Shown one piece after another: positions 1 through 6,079 of a stretch of 7,958 nt of DNA. The translations under genes were made by a program, and so were the position numbers. The DNA is taken from positions 1 through 7,958 of the forward strand of contig JAZRFR010000214.1 of the NCBI GenBank assembly GCA_045643785.1, given 5' to 3'. The notes beneath the pieces are model-generated. The model was not told the origin of the DNA. It ran no database searches and was given only the letters and a program-made list of their open reading frames with translations. The number at the start of each line of letters is the position of its first letter. The first letter of the stretch is position 1. The DNA comes from CAMEON01 sp045643785. Its GTDB lineage: Bacteria > Bacillota > Clostridia > Oscillospirales > CAG-272.

Positions 1-78
1 CCTCGACGGTCCGTAAATAACACAGACCCGATAACGAACCTTGGGCTGTCTGTAGCGGACCGTCGAGGACGCCGGTCC
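1..78. repeat. Structured inverted repeat at the left edge
   Basis: Bases 1-13 (CCTCGACGGTCCG) are perfectly complementary to 56-68, enclosing 42 bases. Inside, ACAGA near 21-25 and TCTGT near 49-53, with CCC/GGG next to them, could form a second, imperfect stem. The arm GGACCG at 57-62 can also pair with CGGTCC at 73-78, so two mutually exclusive foldings exist. The element lies downstream of the minus-strand permease gene and could act as its transcription end. It could equally be one copy of a dispersed intergenic palindromic repeat, which are common in gut Clostridia. It starts at base 1, so it may extend outside the window. Confidence 0.55.
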
Positions 79-116
79 CTACAAATCACGATTTCAATCC
101 ACCCATAAACCCCAAT

Positions 117-1445
117 TTACAGACAACAAACCCAAAGTCCCAGCAGTGCCGCCGCCATGGCGGGGATGGCCACGGTGGCGCCGTATTTGACGAATCGGAC
201 GAAGGAGAAGGGAACGCCGTGGTCGTGAAGCTGGCCAGTCCACATGATGCCCGCCAGAGCGCCTGTGGGGGTAAAGAACGCGCCGAGGTTGGAGCCTATG
301 ACAGCCGAGAACAGAGCGGCGGTGGTGAGGGCTCCCGCCTCCATCCCGCTGATGACCGAGCTGTACAGCACGCTCATGGGGATGTTGTTGACGATATTGG
401 CGGCGAAGAAGGAGCTGACACCGAAGGAGGCCACCGTCCCGCCCACGGTCTCGGGTTGGGACAGGAAACCGCCGAGGGCGGCCGTGGTGCCGTACTTATC
501 CAGCGCCAGCACCAGAATGAACATGGAGATCACGAAGGGGGCCAGATCCCAGGGGGCGCGGATGATGCAGCGGGCGATGAGGAAGATACTGCGGCGGCGG
601 AAGAAGCTGATGGCCATGGTGAACACCACCAAGGACACGAAGAACAGACAGGTGATGAGCCACATGGGCAAATTGATAAAGGACGAAATCGACAGAAGGA
701 TAATGCAACCGCCCAGATGGGTCAGTCCGATCACCTCGGTGGGCAGATCCACGCGGGGCGCGGGGGAGTCCTCGGGGTTCAGAGGGGCTTTCAGCTTCTT
801 GCGGAACAGAAGGTACAGCACGCCCAAGGACACAAGTCCTGCCATGGCCGTGGCCAGAATCATGCGGGCGGTGTAAGCAGGGAAGGAGACTCCCGTGCCG
901 CTCATGAGGTAGATGTTGGTGGGGTTACCGATGATGAGCGCCATGCTCCAGGTGTTGGCCGCCACGAACTCGGATACCAGGTAGGGCAGGGGATCAATGC
1001 GGGCGGACTTGGCGAAATGGCAGATGAAGGGGGTGAAGGTCAGGACGATGATGTCGTTGGAAGTAAAGACCGTCAGCACCGACACCAGGGCGTAGAGAAG
1101 GAAGAACAGGGTGGTTTGACTGCCGCGAGCCTTGCCCAGTACCTTGTGGGCCAGCAGACGGAAGAAGCCGATCTCGTCCAGATACACCGACATCATGGTC
1201 ATGGAGAAGAACAAAAGCAGGATCTTCAGGGGGTTCACGTCTCCCGCGCCCGTCAGTCCCGTGGCGATTTCGGAAGGGCTGATGAACCCTCCGATCACCA
1301 AAGCCAGGGCGCCCGCGAGGGGAGCCAGCCAGAAAATGCTGATCTTTTTGCCCCCGATCATGACGGCGGGCTTGGCGAACACCAGCGCAATGAGGGCGGC
1401 GCAGGTGACCAGAAATATGATGAGAACGGCGACGGTGGGGGTCAC
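117..1445 (-). CDS. ArsB/NhaD/SLC13-type ion transporter permease
   Basis: This is an integral inner-membrane secondary transporter of about 442 residues with roughly 11-12 hydrophobic segments, a usual size for the ion transporter superfamily (ArsB, NhaD Na+/H+ antiporter, SLC13/CitM). Numbered from the GTG start, family-like signatures are TSND at 128-131 in the first half, followed by a long helix pair and NPTN at 174-177, and NNIPMS at 353-358 in the second half. The two halves thus carry matching polar, helix-breaking motifs, as expected for the inverted-repeat transport fold. A charged loop at about 215-235 separates them. The substrate cannot be read from the sequence: sodium/proton exchange, arsenite or a dicarboxylate are all possible. 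The start is chosen as GTG at 1445 because AAAGGAAGG lies 8 bases before it. ATG at 1466 has no ribosome binding site, and TTG at 1535 lies upstream of the promoter. The gene is transcribed alone. Confidence 0.85.
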   Translation of the reverse strand: MTPTVAVLIIFLVTCAALIALVFAKPAVMIGGKKISIFWLAPLAGALALVIGGFISPSEIATGLTGAGDVNPLKILLLFFSMTMMSVYLDEIGFFRLLAHKVLGKARGSQTTLFFLLYALVSVLTVFTSNDIIVLTFTPFICHFAKSARIDPLPYLVSEFVAANTWSMALIIGNPTNIYLMSGTGVSFPAYTARMILATAMAGLVSLGVLYLLFRKKLKAPLNPEDSPAPRVDLPTEVIGLTHLGGCIILLSISSFINLPMWLITCLFFVSLVVFTMAISFFRRRSIFLIARCIIRAPWDLAPFVISMFILVLALDKYGTTAALGGFLSQPETVGGTVASFGVSSFFAANIVNNIPMSVLYSSVISGMEAGALTTAALFSAVIGSNLGAFFTPTGALAGIMWTGQLHDHGVPFSFVRFVKYGATVAIPAMAAALLGLWVCCL

Positions 1446-1453
1446 GGCGGATA

Positions 1454-1462
1454 CCTTCCTTT
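1454..1462 (-). promoter_or_regulatory. Ribosome binding site that decides the permease start
   Basis: On the minus strand this reads AAAGGAAGG, eight bases before GTG at 1445. It lies inside the codons that follow the alternative ATG at 1466, and that ATG is preceded only by a C-rich stretch without any Shine-Dalgarno match. This favours the GTG start, although ATG 1466 cannot be excluded. Confidence 0.5.
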
Positions 1463-1493
1463 GCATGGTGTGGGGGATTTTTGTAGCGGGAAT

Positions 1494-1522
1494 ATTGTAG
1501 CACAGCGGAGGGGAAATGTCAA
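1494..1522 (-). promoter_or_regulatory. Consensus sigma-A promoter of the permease gene
   Basis: On the minus strand TTGACA (1522-1517) is followed by exactly 17 bases and TACAAT (1499-1494), one mismatch from the ideal -10 box. Transcription should begin near 1487, giving a leader of about 40 bases before GTG 1445. The promoter lies downstream of the possible TTG start at 1535, so that longer reading frame cannot be translated from this transcript. Confidence 0.85.
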
Positions 1523-1555
1523 GCGGGTAAATCAAAAAAGAAGGGCTTTTCCATG

Positions 1556-1590
1556 AAAAAAGGCGGTTCGTGATGAGGGAGCCGCCCTTT
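1556..1590 (-). terminator. Rho-independent terminator after the DUF2752 gene
   Basis: On the minus strand GGCGG (1586-1582) pairs with CCGCC (1566-1562). The flanking AAAG and CTTT sequences extend the stem past one bulged base, and a run of six T follows (1561-1556). It begins five bases after the stop codon of the gene ending at 1596 and separates that gene from the permease promoter. Confidence 0.75.
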
Positions 1591-1595
1591 CTGTA

Positions 1596-1982
1596 TTATA
1601 TGAAATTTCGCAGTACCCCGTACCCAAATACCACGGCCAGTACCGCGGCGTGGATCCACCATTTCCCGGGCAGAAGCCGTACCTCGCCCGTTTTGACGTA
1701 CACGGCGGCGTCGGATAGGCCTACCCACAAAAAGTACGCCGCGAACACAGGCCACAGGGCGTGGTAGGAAAAGGCGGCGGCGAAGTCCAGGCGCAGGAGC
1801 GACACCGCGGCGCGGGTTAGCCCACAGCCTCCGCATTGGAGTCTCGTCAGTTCGTAAAGGGGACAGGGCATCCCCAGCCCCGTCAGGTCAAAGGTAACCA
1901 CGTACCCCACCAGCGCGGCGGCGGCTATCCCCGCAATGAGGAGAACGCGACCCAGGCGGGTTTTTCGGGTGTTGTCGGTCAT
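1596..1982 (-). CDS. DUF2752 family small membrane protein
   Basis: This 128-residue protein has three likely membrane helices (about 11-29, 75-93 and 109-127). Between the first two sits the hallmark of the DUF2752 family: C40-P41, then CGGCGLTR at 50-57, followed by a short amphipathic stretch. The CxxCGLTR cluster with the upstream Cys-Pro could bind a metal or form disulfides, but no function is established for the family as far as I know. The start is ATG 1982 because AAAGGAG lies eight bases before it. The open frame continues upstream to a TTG at 2030 without a ribosome binding site. The gene is monocistronic: it has its own promoter at 2052-2081 and its own terminator right after the stop. 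The family assignment is firm; the role is unknown. Confidence 0.85.
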   Translation of the reverse strand: MTDNTRKTRLGRVLLIAGIAAAALVGYVVTFDLTGLGMPCPLYELTRLQCGGCGLTRAAVSLLRLDFAAAFSYHALWPVFAAYFLWVGLSDAAVYVKTGEVRLLPGKWWIHAAVLAVVFGYGVLRNFI

Positions 1983-2015
1983 GGCGGCGGCTCCTTTCGG
2001 GGGGGAGGGACGACC

Positions 2016-2031
2016 CTTGAACCCCTTCAAG
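2016..2031. repeat. Small perfect inverted repeat in the DUF2752 leader
   Basis: CTTGAA and TTCAAG flank a four-base loop (CCCC on the plus strand, GGGG in the transcript). The element sits in the untranslated leader of about 60 bases between the predicted transcription start near 2045 and ATG 1982. It could be an operator or an RNA hairpin, or chance. A G-rich/C-rich complementarity further down the leader (the C run at 2000-2006 read on the minus strand) could also fold over the ribosome binding region. Confidence 0.3.
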
Positions 2032-2051
2032 AACTTTTAAATAGATAAGTC

Positions 2052-2081
2052 ATTATAACATAAAGGGAAGGATTTTGTCAA
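2052..2081 (-). promoter_or_regulatory. Sigma-A promoter of the DUF2752 gene
   Basis: On the minus strand a perfect TTGACA (2081-2076) and a perfect TATAAT (2057-2052) are separated by 18 bases. Transcription is expected to start near 2045. The -35 box begins only three bases after the terminator hairpin of the upstream pyridoxamine kinase gene, so this is a separate transcription unit. Confidence 0.85.
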
Positions 2082-2084
2082 GGA

Positions 2085-2109
2085 AGCCCGTCGGATTTTA
2101 CGACGGGCT
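2085..2109 (-). terminator. Hairpin terminator of the two-kinase operon
   Basis: AGCCCGTCG (2085-2093) and CGACGGGCT (2101-2109) form a perfect 9-bp stem with a seven-base A/T-rich loop, 27 bases after the stop codon at 2137. The T tract that follows on the minus strand is weak (TCCTTGAC), so termination may be incomplete. The position between the stop codon and the next promoter supports the call. Confidence 0.7.
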
Positions 2110-2136
2110 CTGCTTATGGGTTTCGGGTGTTCGCGT

Positions 2137-2994
2137 TCAGTCTCTGACCGCCATCTTCCGTGCGATGCGGATCATATCCATGAGGGTGCCCAGCATGGGC
2201 TCGAACTTGACGCCGTAGGTGTGATCCTTGTCGCCGCGGGTGTTCTCCATGCAGAGCAGGGTGTAGTCGGCGGCGATCTTGGCGGCGGTGTAGGCATCCA
2301 GACCCTTCACGAGGGCGCCCACGAAGGCCGAGGCGTAGACGTCGCCGGTACCGTGGCAGTTCTCCGACAGGCGGCGGTGGCAGTAGTAGGACTGGACACC
2401 CGACTCCGAGATCATAACGCCCGTCTCTGCAGGATGGAAGCCCACGCCCGTGAGGATGACGTTCTTGGCGCCCAGCTTGTGCAGAGCGGTCATCAGCTCA
2501 TTGATATAGGTCTCGTCGTAGGTCTCGCGGTACTCGATGCCCGTGAGGAAGCAGGCCTCGGTGACGTTGGGCAGGAGGTAATCGGCGGCGGCGCAGAGGG
2601 GCTTCATGGCCTCTACGTACCCCATGTCGAAGGCGGGGTAGAGCTTACCGTGATCTGCCATGGCGGGATCCACAATGCGCAGACCCTCGGGGGTCAGGGT
2701 GGAATTCATGATGGCCTTGACGTAGTCGATCTGACGGGTGGAGCCGAGATACCCGGTGTAGACCGCCTCAAAGCGCAGACCCTCCTTGTTCCAGTGGGTG
2801 TTGATGGCGGGCATATCCTCGGTGAGGTCGCGGCAGGTCCAGCCCGTAAAGCCGGCGGTGTGGGTGGACAGCACGGCCGAGGGGAGGATCGCGGTCTCGT
2901 GGCCGCAGGCGGACAGGATGGGGAGGGCGACGGTCAGGGAGCACTGACCCACGCAGGAAATGTCTTGGATGGTGAGAATTCTTTTGTATGCCAT
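2137..2994 (-). CDS. Pyridoxamine/pyridoxal kinase (ribokinase superfamily)
   Basis: This 285-residue cytoplasmic enzyme should phosphorylate pyridoxal, pyridoxine or pyridoxamine with ATP, the salvage route to the cofactor pyridoxal 5'-phosphate. It has the features of the PdxK/PdxY branch of the PfkB/ribokinase fold: an N-terminal strand followed by DISCVGQCSLTVALPIL (11-27), the substrate-lid region PSAVLSTHT (38-46), VYTGYLGS (78-85), DPAMADHGKLY (109-119) corresponding to the DPVMGD-type motif, LPNVTEA (141-147), and GTGD at 215-218, the anion hole with catalytic Asp218. The length is normal. The start is ATG 2994 with AGGAGG six bases upstream. The gene follows the shikimate-kinase-like gene by 33 bases with no promoter or terminator between, so the two are co-transcribed. 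Thiamin-pyrimidine (HMP) kinases share the fold, but the motif set fits the pyridoxal branch better. Confidence 0.9.
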   Translation of the reverse strand: MAYKRILTIQDISCVGQCSLTVALPILSACGHETAILPSAVLSTHTAGFTGWTCRDLTEDMPAINTHWNKEGLRFEAVYTGYLGSTRQIDYVKAIMNSTLTPEGLRIVDPAMADHGKLYPAFDMGYVEAMKPLCAAADYLLPNVTEACFLTGIEYRETYDETYINELMTALHKLGAKNVILTGVGFHPAETGVMISESGVQSYYCHRRLSENCHGTGDVYASAFVGALVKGLDAYTAAKIAADYTLLCMENTRGDKDHTYGVKFEPMLGTLMDMIRIARKMAVRD

Positions 2995-3027
2995 GATTGG
3001 CCTCCTAAAATTTATGTGATGAGATGT

Positions 3028-3552
3028 TCAGTCTCTCTCAAAATGTGCGCAAAGGGAATTCAGGACGTCTCCGATGTTGTCGGTTTGTGTTTCGTCTACA
3101 ATGATGTCGGCGTATTTCTCATAGAGGGCGCAACGCTCGTCGTAGAGATCGCGGAGGGTGAAGCCCTCGGGCATGACCACGCCGCGGTGGGTGAAGTTGC
3201 CCAGGCGCTTTTCTACGGTCTTATAGGACAGGCGGAGGTATACCACCGTACCCACGGCCTTGAAGTGCTCCATGGCGGCCTCGCTGTACACCGCGCTCCC
3301 GCCCGTGGCGATCACCGAAGGGGTGGAATCGTTGCCCAACGTCAGGTTCACGGCCTCCTCAATGGCGAGGAATCCCGCCTGCCCCTCCTCTCGGATGATG
3401 CGGTGGAGGCGGCGGCCGTCCCGTTCCTGAATGATGAGGTCGGAGTCGATGAATCGGTAGCCCAGGGTCTTGGCGGCCAGCACCCCGACGGTGCTTTTCC
3501 CGCAGGCAGGCATGCCGATGAGGATGATATGGGGTTTTGGGGAACGGTTCAT
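3028..3552 (-). CDS. Shikimate-kinase-like P-loop kinase
   Basis: This 174-residue cytoplasmic protein has the length and fold markers of shikimate kinase (the fifth step of the chorismate pathway): Walker A GMPACGKST at 13-21, D36-S37-D38 matching the shikimate-binding DxD, a glycine motif ATGGSAVYS at 82-90, a lid-type HRGVV at 122-126 and ERCALYE at 139-145. Two expected features differ. The FRxxE motif reads FLAIE at 61-65, so the arginine that contacts shikimate is a leucine, and the GGG loop reads GGS. It may therefore phosphorylate something other than shikimate, although automatic annotation would say AroK. The start is ATG 3552, with GGAGG seven bases upstream; the open frame continues to 3717, but that part lies upstream of the promoter. 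It is the first gene of an operon with the pyridoxamine kinase. No other aro gene is near. Confidence 0.8.
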   Translation of the reverse strand: MNRSPKPHIILIGMPACGKSTVGVLAAKTLGYRFIDSDLIIQERDGRRLHRIIREEGQAGFLAIEEAVNLTLGNDSTPSVIATGGSAVYSEAAMEHFKAVGTVVYLRLSYKTVEKRLGNFTHRGVVMPEGFTLRDLYDERCALYEKYADIIVDETQTDNIGDVLNSLCAHFERD

Positions 3553-3586
3553 GGCTCTGCCTCCGAGGGATGGTTTCTTACTTTGC

Positions 3587-3615
3587 ATTATACTACTTTT
3601 TGCGTGGAATGTCAA
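3587..3615 (-). promoter_or_regulatory. Perfect sigma-A promoter of the two-kinase operon
   Basis: On the minus strand TTGACA (3615-3610), a 17-base spacer and TATAAT (3592-3587) match the vegetative consensus completely. Transcription should start near 3580, leaving a 28-base leader with GGAGG before ATG 3552. This rules out the longer in-frame starts, including the ATG at 3588 inside the -10 box. No operator-like repeat is seen next to it, so strong constitutive expression is the simplest reading. Confidence 0.9.
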
Positions 3616-3735
3616 GAAAAAGATGGAACAAAATTTAATGGAGAGAGGCGAGAGGATTTGGGGGATTTTGCGTCGTAACCGTAAATTGGCTCCTTGGCTT
3701 GGAATAAGGTCTTGCAATTTCCTTCAAAATATGAT

Positions 3736-3771
3736 AAAATGGAGGTGTTCCCCGAGGTACACCTCCATTTT
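3736..3771 (-). terminator. Strong hairpin terminator downstream of spoIVB
   Basis: AAAATGGAGGTGT (3736-3748) and ACACCTCCATTTT (3759-3771) form a perfect 13-bp stem with a ten-base loop. On the minus strand it begins 11 bases past the spoIVB stop codon and ends in the ATTTT arm, followed by more A/T-rich sequence. The A and T arms make it potentially bidirectional. Confidence 0.85.
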
Positions 3772-3782
3772 GCGCGTAGGGG

Positions 3783-4886
3783 TCACCGCAGCATCCCCGG
3801 CATCTCCCGCATCATGTTGTCCAGGAATATCCCGTAGCCCGCCGTGGGGTCGCTGATGAGCACGTGGGTCACGGCGCCCACAATTTTCCCGTTTTGGCAA
3901 ATGGGGGAACCCGACATGCCCTGTACGATCCCGCCGGTTTTCTCAATGAGCGACGGGTCGGTCACGGAGATGGTGAAGCATTTGGATCCCGTGGCGGCGC
4001 GGTCGATGGACGTGATTCTGATTTTGTACTCCCCGATCTTGCCGTTATCCAGGGTGCAGAGCAGGGTGGCGTCTCCTTCGCAAAGCTCCTTGCGGCTACC
4101 GACGGGCAGCTTACGGATGGCCGAGGAGGGAAGGGTCGAGAACAGACCGTACACGCCGCAGTCGGTGTTGCCCAAAAGACTTCCCGTTTTCCCGGGGGCG
4201 AAATACCCCTTGATGGCGCCGGGATCTCCCGCCTCGCCCTTCTCCACGCCGCTGACCGTGACGTCGGTGACCTGACCTCTTTGCATGGGGATGAGCTTGC
4301 CTGTGTCGCTGTCGCAGATGCCGTGCCCCAGCCCGCCAAAGGCGTTACTGCCGGGGATGATGAAGGTCACGGTGCCGATGCCCGCGCCGCTGTCCCGTAC
4401 CCAGAGTCCCGTCTTGTAGCGGTTCTCGGAAGCCGAGTAGGCGGGAGTGACCGAAACGGTCAGCTCTGTGGCGTGAGGGGTGTCGTTTTTCTTGGCTTCC
4501 GCGCGGGAATCGTACCGTTTTACCGTGAGGGTGACGGGCTTGCCGCCCGATTCCTCCACGGCCTTAGTCAATGATGCCGCGCCCACGGGGGTCTCGCCGT
4601 TGACCCCCACGATCACGTCCCGCAGCTTCAGTCCTGCGCTTTTGGCGGGGTTGATGTTCCGACAACCGCCGCCGTTCGTGGTGACGTCCACGTCGCAAAA
4701 GCCCACCACCAGAATCCCTTCGGTGTAGAATTTGACCCCGAAGGGCATACCGCCGACGTATACCTCCTCGGGGGTTTTCTCCGCCGCACTCGTATTTGGC
4801 GCGGCAGAGACGGCCACCATCCCGCCCGTCATCAACAGAACTACGGCCAGGAGCAAAGCCCATATTCTGATATATTTACTGTTCAT
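3783..4886 (-). CDS. spoIVB: SpoIVB, sporulation signalling serine peptidase (family S55)
   Basis: SpoIVB is made in the forespore, crosses its inner membrane and cuts SpoIVFA, which releases the SpoIVFB protease to activate pro-sigma-K in the mother cell during endospore formation. The 367-residue product has an N-terminal hydrophobic segment (about 9-29, ending SAA), a PDZ domain (about 57-125, with VVGFCDVDV and the LKLRDVIVGVNG strand) and a C-terminal S55 peptidase. The expected triad is visible: His188 in GLGHGI, Asp310 in TDPSLIEKTGG and Ser325 in GIVQGMSGSP. The Asp-to-Ser distance of 15 equals that of the Bacillus subtilis enzyme. The protein is somewhat shorter than the B. subtilis one (about 426 residues), mostly before the PDZ domain. 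The start is ATG 4886, with AGAGG about nine bases before it. No convincing sigma-G promoter could be picked out by eye. The usual neighbours recN and spo0A are absent. Confidence 0.95.
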   Translation of the reverse strand: MNSKYIRIWALLLAVVLLMTGGMVAVSAAPNTSAAEKTPEEVYVGGMPFGVKFYTEGILVVGFCDVDVTTNGGGCRNINPAKSAGLKLRDVIVGVNGETPVGAASLTKAVEESGGKPVTLTVKRYDSRAEAKKNDTPHATELTVSVTPAYSASENRYKTGLWVRDSGAGIGTVTFIIPGSNAFGGLGHGICDSDTGKLIPMQRGQVTDVTVSGVEKGEAGDPGAIKGYFAPGKTGSLLGNTDCGVYGLFSTLPSSAIRKLPVGSRKELCEGDATLLCTLDNGKIGEYKIRITSIDRAATGSKCFTISVTDPSLIEKTGGIVQGMSGSPICQNGKIVGAVTHVLISDPTAGYGIFLDNMMREMPGMLR

Positions 4887-5131
4887 GTGAGAAATCCTCT
4901 TGTCATTTTTTGAAAGCTACTTTGCAGGGCATACAGCCCGCCACAGTTACTATACCCGAAATATCCGCCGTCATGTGTAACAGATTCTGCGGGCACGGGT
5001 AAAAAGAGTCAGACGGCTTTTTTTCATCATTTTTATACATACAGTATGCCTGTCGCAAACGCTCTGCATGCGTATTGTTTTGTGTGCAAAAAGCACCCAT
5101 TCATCCAAATTTTTCCTGAAAGGAGATCGCT
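4887..5131. other. Divergent intergenic region between spoIVB and the gene at 5132
   Basis: This 245-base stretch carries the start signals of both flanking genes and is more AT-rich than its surroundings. It contains an 11-base palindrome, CATAC-A-GTATG, at 5038-5048, and T-rich runs near 5018-5034. No match to TTGACA-17-TATAAT is present for the plus-strand gene, and no clear sigma-G or sigma-F pair for spoIVB, so the regulation of both remains open. A 65-codon minus-strand frame in it lacks any sign of being real. Confidence 0.4.
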
Positions 5132-6079
5132 ATGCCCCGAAAGATTCAGCCGACCGAAGGCGCCGTTACCCCTGCCGAGGCATTGCGGTTTTCCGCCGTG
5201 GCCGACGAGGTGATCCGCTCCCCCAAATACCGCATGGCGGGGAGATCTTCCCGCAAAGCCTCCGATAAGGCCGCAGAAGGGGAGCCCCACATCGGCGTGC
5301 TTCGCGAAAAGCGTCTCCACGCCGCCATCAAGCTCTACCTCTGCCCCGATGAAGCTTGCCACGAACGTCTTGTGGCGAATCTGTTTCCCGAAGAAGGGGA
5401 AATATCCGCCAAGAAGCGCCGCATGGTGGCGGATATCTTCACGGACGGTCACATTCTGGAGGTGCAGACGGGGGGATTCTTCCCACTCAAGGAAAAAATT
5501 GCCTGGTATCTGACCCACACCCCCTGCCGCGTGACGGTGATCCACCCCATTCCCGCCGTGAAGTATCTGTCTTGGATCAATCCCGCAGACGGGAGCATCC
5601 TGAGCCGCAACAAGTCCCCCAAGCGGGGACGGGTGAAGGACGTGGCGAAGGAGCTGTACTGGGTGTCGGAGTTCATTGGCAACCCCCGCTTTTCAATCCG
5701 CCTGTTGCTCGTCGAGGTGGAGGAATACCGCATGGCCGACGGCTGGGGACGGGACGGCAAGCGGGGCTCCAACCGCTACGAGCGATTCCCCACGGCGCTC
5801 TTGGGGGACGTTACTCTGGCCACGCCCGCCGACTACGCGGCCTACTTCCTGCCGCCTTCCCTGAGCTCGCCCGATTCCGAAGGGAATCGGCCTGTCTTCG
5901 CCGCCGCAGACTATGCCAAAGCCACGGGCATCCGCGGGCGGGCGACCTACAGCGTCATTCATCTGCTGGAGAAGCTGGGTCTTGTCAGAGAGCAGGAAGA
6001 AAAGATCGGGCGGAGCAAGGCCTATCGGGTCTTGCAGACCCAAGAAGGGGGAGCGGAGAAATCTCTCCAAACCCATTGA
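5132..6079 (+). CDS. Uncharacterised protein, nuclease-like core plus winged helix
   Basis: I know no assigned function for this 315-residue protein, but its layout is informative. Residues 1-55 are basic and probably disordered. LHAAIKLYL (62-70) begins the core, in which VADIFTDG (99-106) leads into ILEVQTGGF (108-116), then K120 and K122. D101, E110 and Q112 on two adjacent strands plus a following lysine resemble the active site of PD-(D/E)XK nucleases in the ExQ variant. Strand VTVIHPIPAVKYLSWI (134-149) and a basic LSRNKSPKRGR (157-167) follow, then a long helix and EVEEYRMADGWGRDGKRG (195-212). Residues about 255-302 look like a winged helix-turn-helix ending in GRSKAYRVL. I recall similar hypothetical proteins with the IEIQT and SRRKSPKRG motifs in Clostridia and Chloroflexota. 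The start is ATG 5132, with AAAGGAG six bases upstream. No partner gene is evident. The nuclease activity is inference. Confidence 0.75.
   Translation: MPRKIQPTEGAVTPAEALRFSAVADEVIRSPKYRMAGRSSRKASDKAAEGEPHIGVLREKRLHAAIKLYLCPDEACHERLVANLFPEEGEISAKKRRMVADIFTDGHILEVQTGGFFPLKEKIAWYLTHTPCRVTVIHPIPAVKYLSWINPADGSILSRNKSPKRGRVKDVAKELYWVSEFIGNPRFSIRLLLVEVEEYRMADGWGRDGKRGSNRYERFPTALLGDVTLATPADYAAYFLPPSLSSPDSEGNRPVFAAADYAKATGIRGRATYSVIHLLEKLGLVREQEEKIGRSKAYRVLQTQEGGAEKSLQTH

Noticed and set aside
1446..1535. TTG start at 1535 for the permease
   Set aside because: The TTGACA-17-TACAAT promoter falls within that extension and transcription starts after it.
219..1556. A 445-codon open frame on the plus strand opposite the permease
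   Set aside because: It lies wholly antisense to a clear transporter, its composition is Gly/Gln/His/Asp-rich with no recognisable domain, and it has no ribosome binding site. It is a by-product of GC-rich third positions.
2116..3678. A 520-codon open frame on the plus strand opposite both kinases
   Set aside because: It runs across two unrelated genes, their intergenic gap and their promoter. The product is low-complexity Gly/Val/His-rich without a domain, and real motifs are on the other strand.
3553..3717. N-terminal extension of the shikimate-kinase-like protein
   Set aside because: The perfect promoter at 3587-3615 lies inside it, so the transcript cannot include most of it. GGAGG precedes ATG 3552, and the P-loop sits at the usual distance from that start.
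4903..5100. A 65-codon minus-strand frame in the divergent intergenic region
   Set aside because: No ribosome binding site, no domain and an unremarkable composition. It would place a gene directly in front of spoIVB over its likely promoter region.
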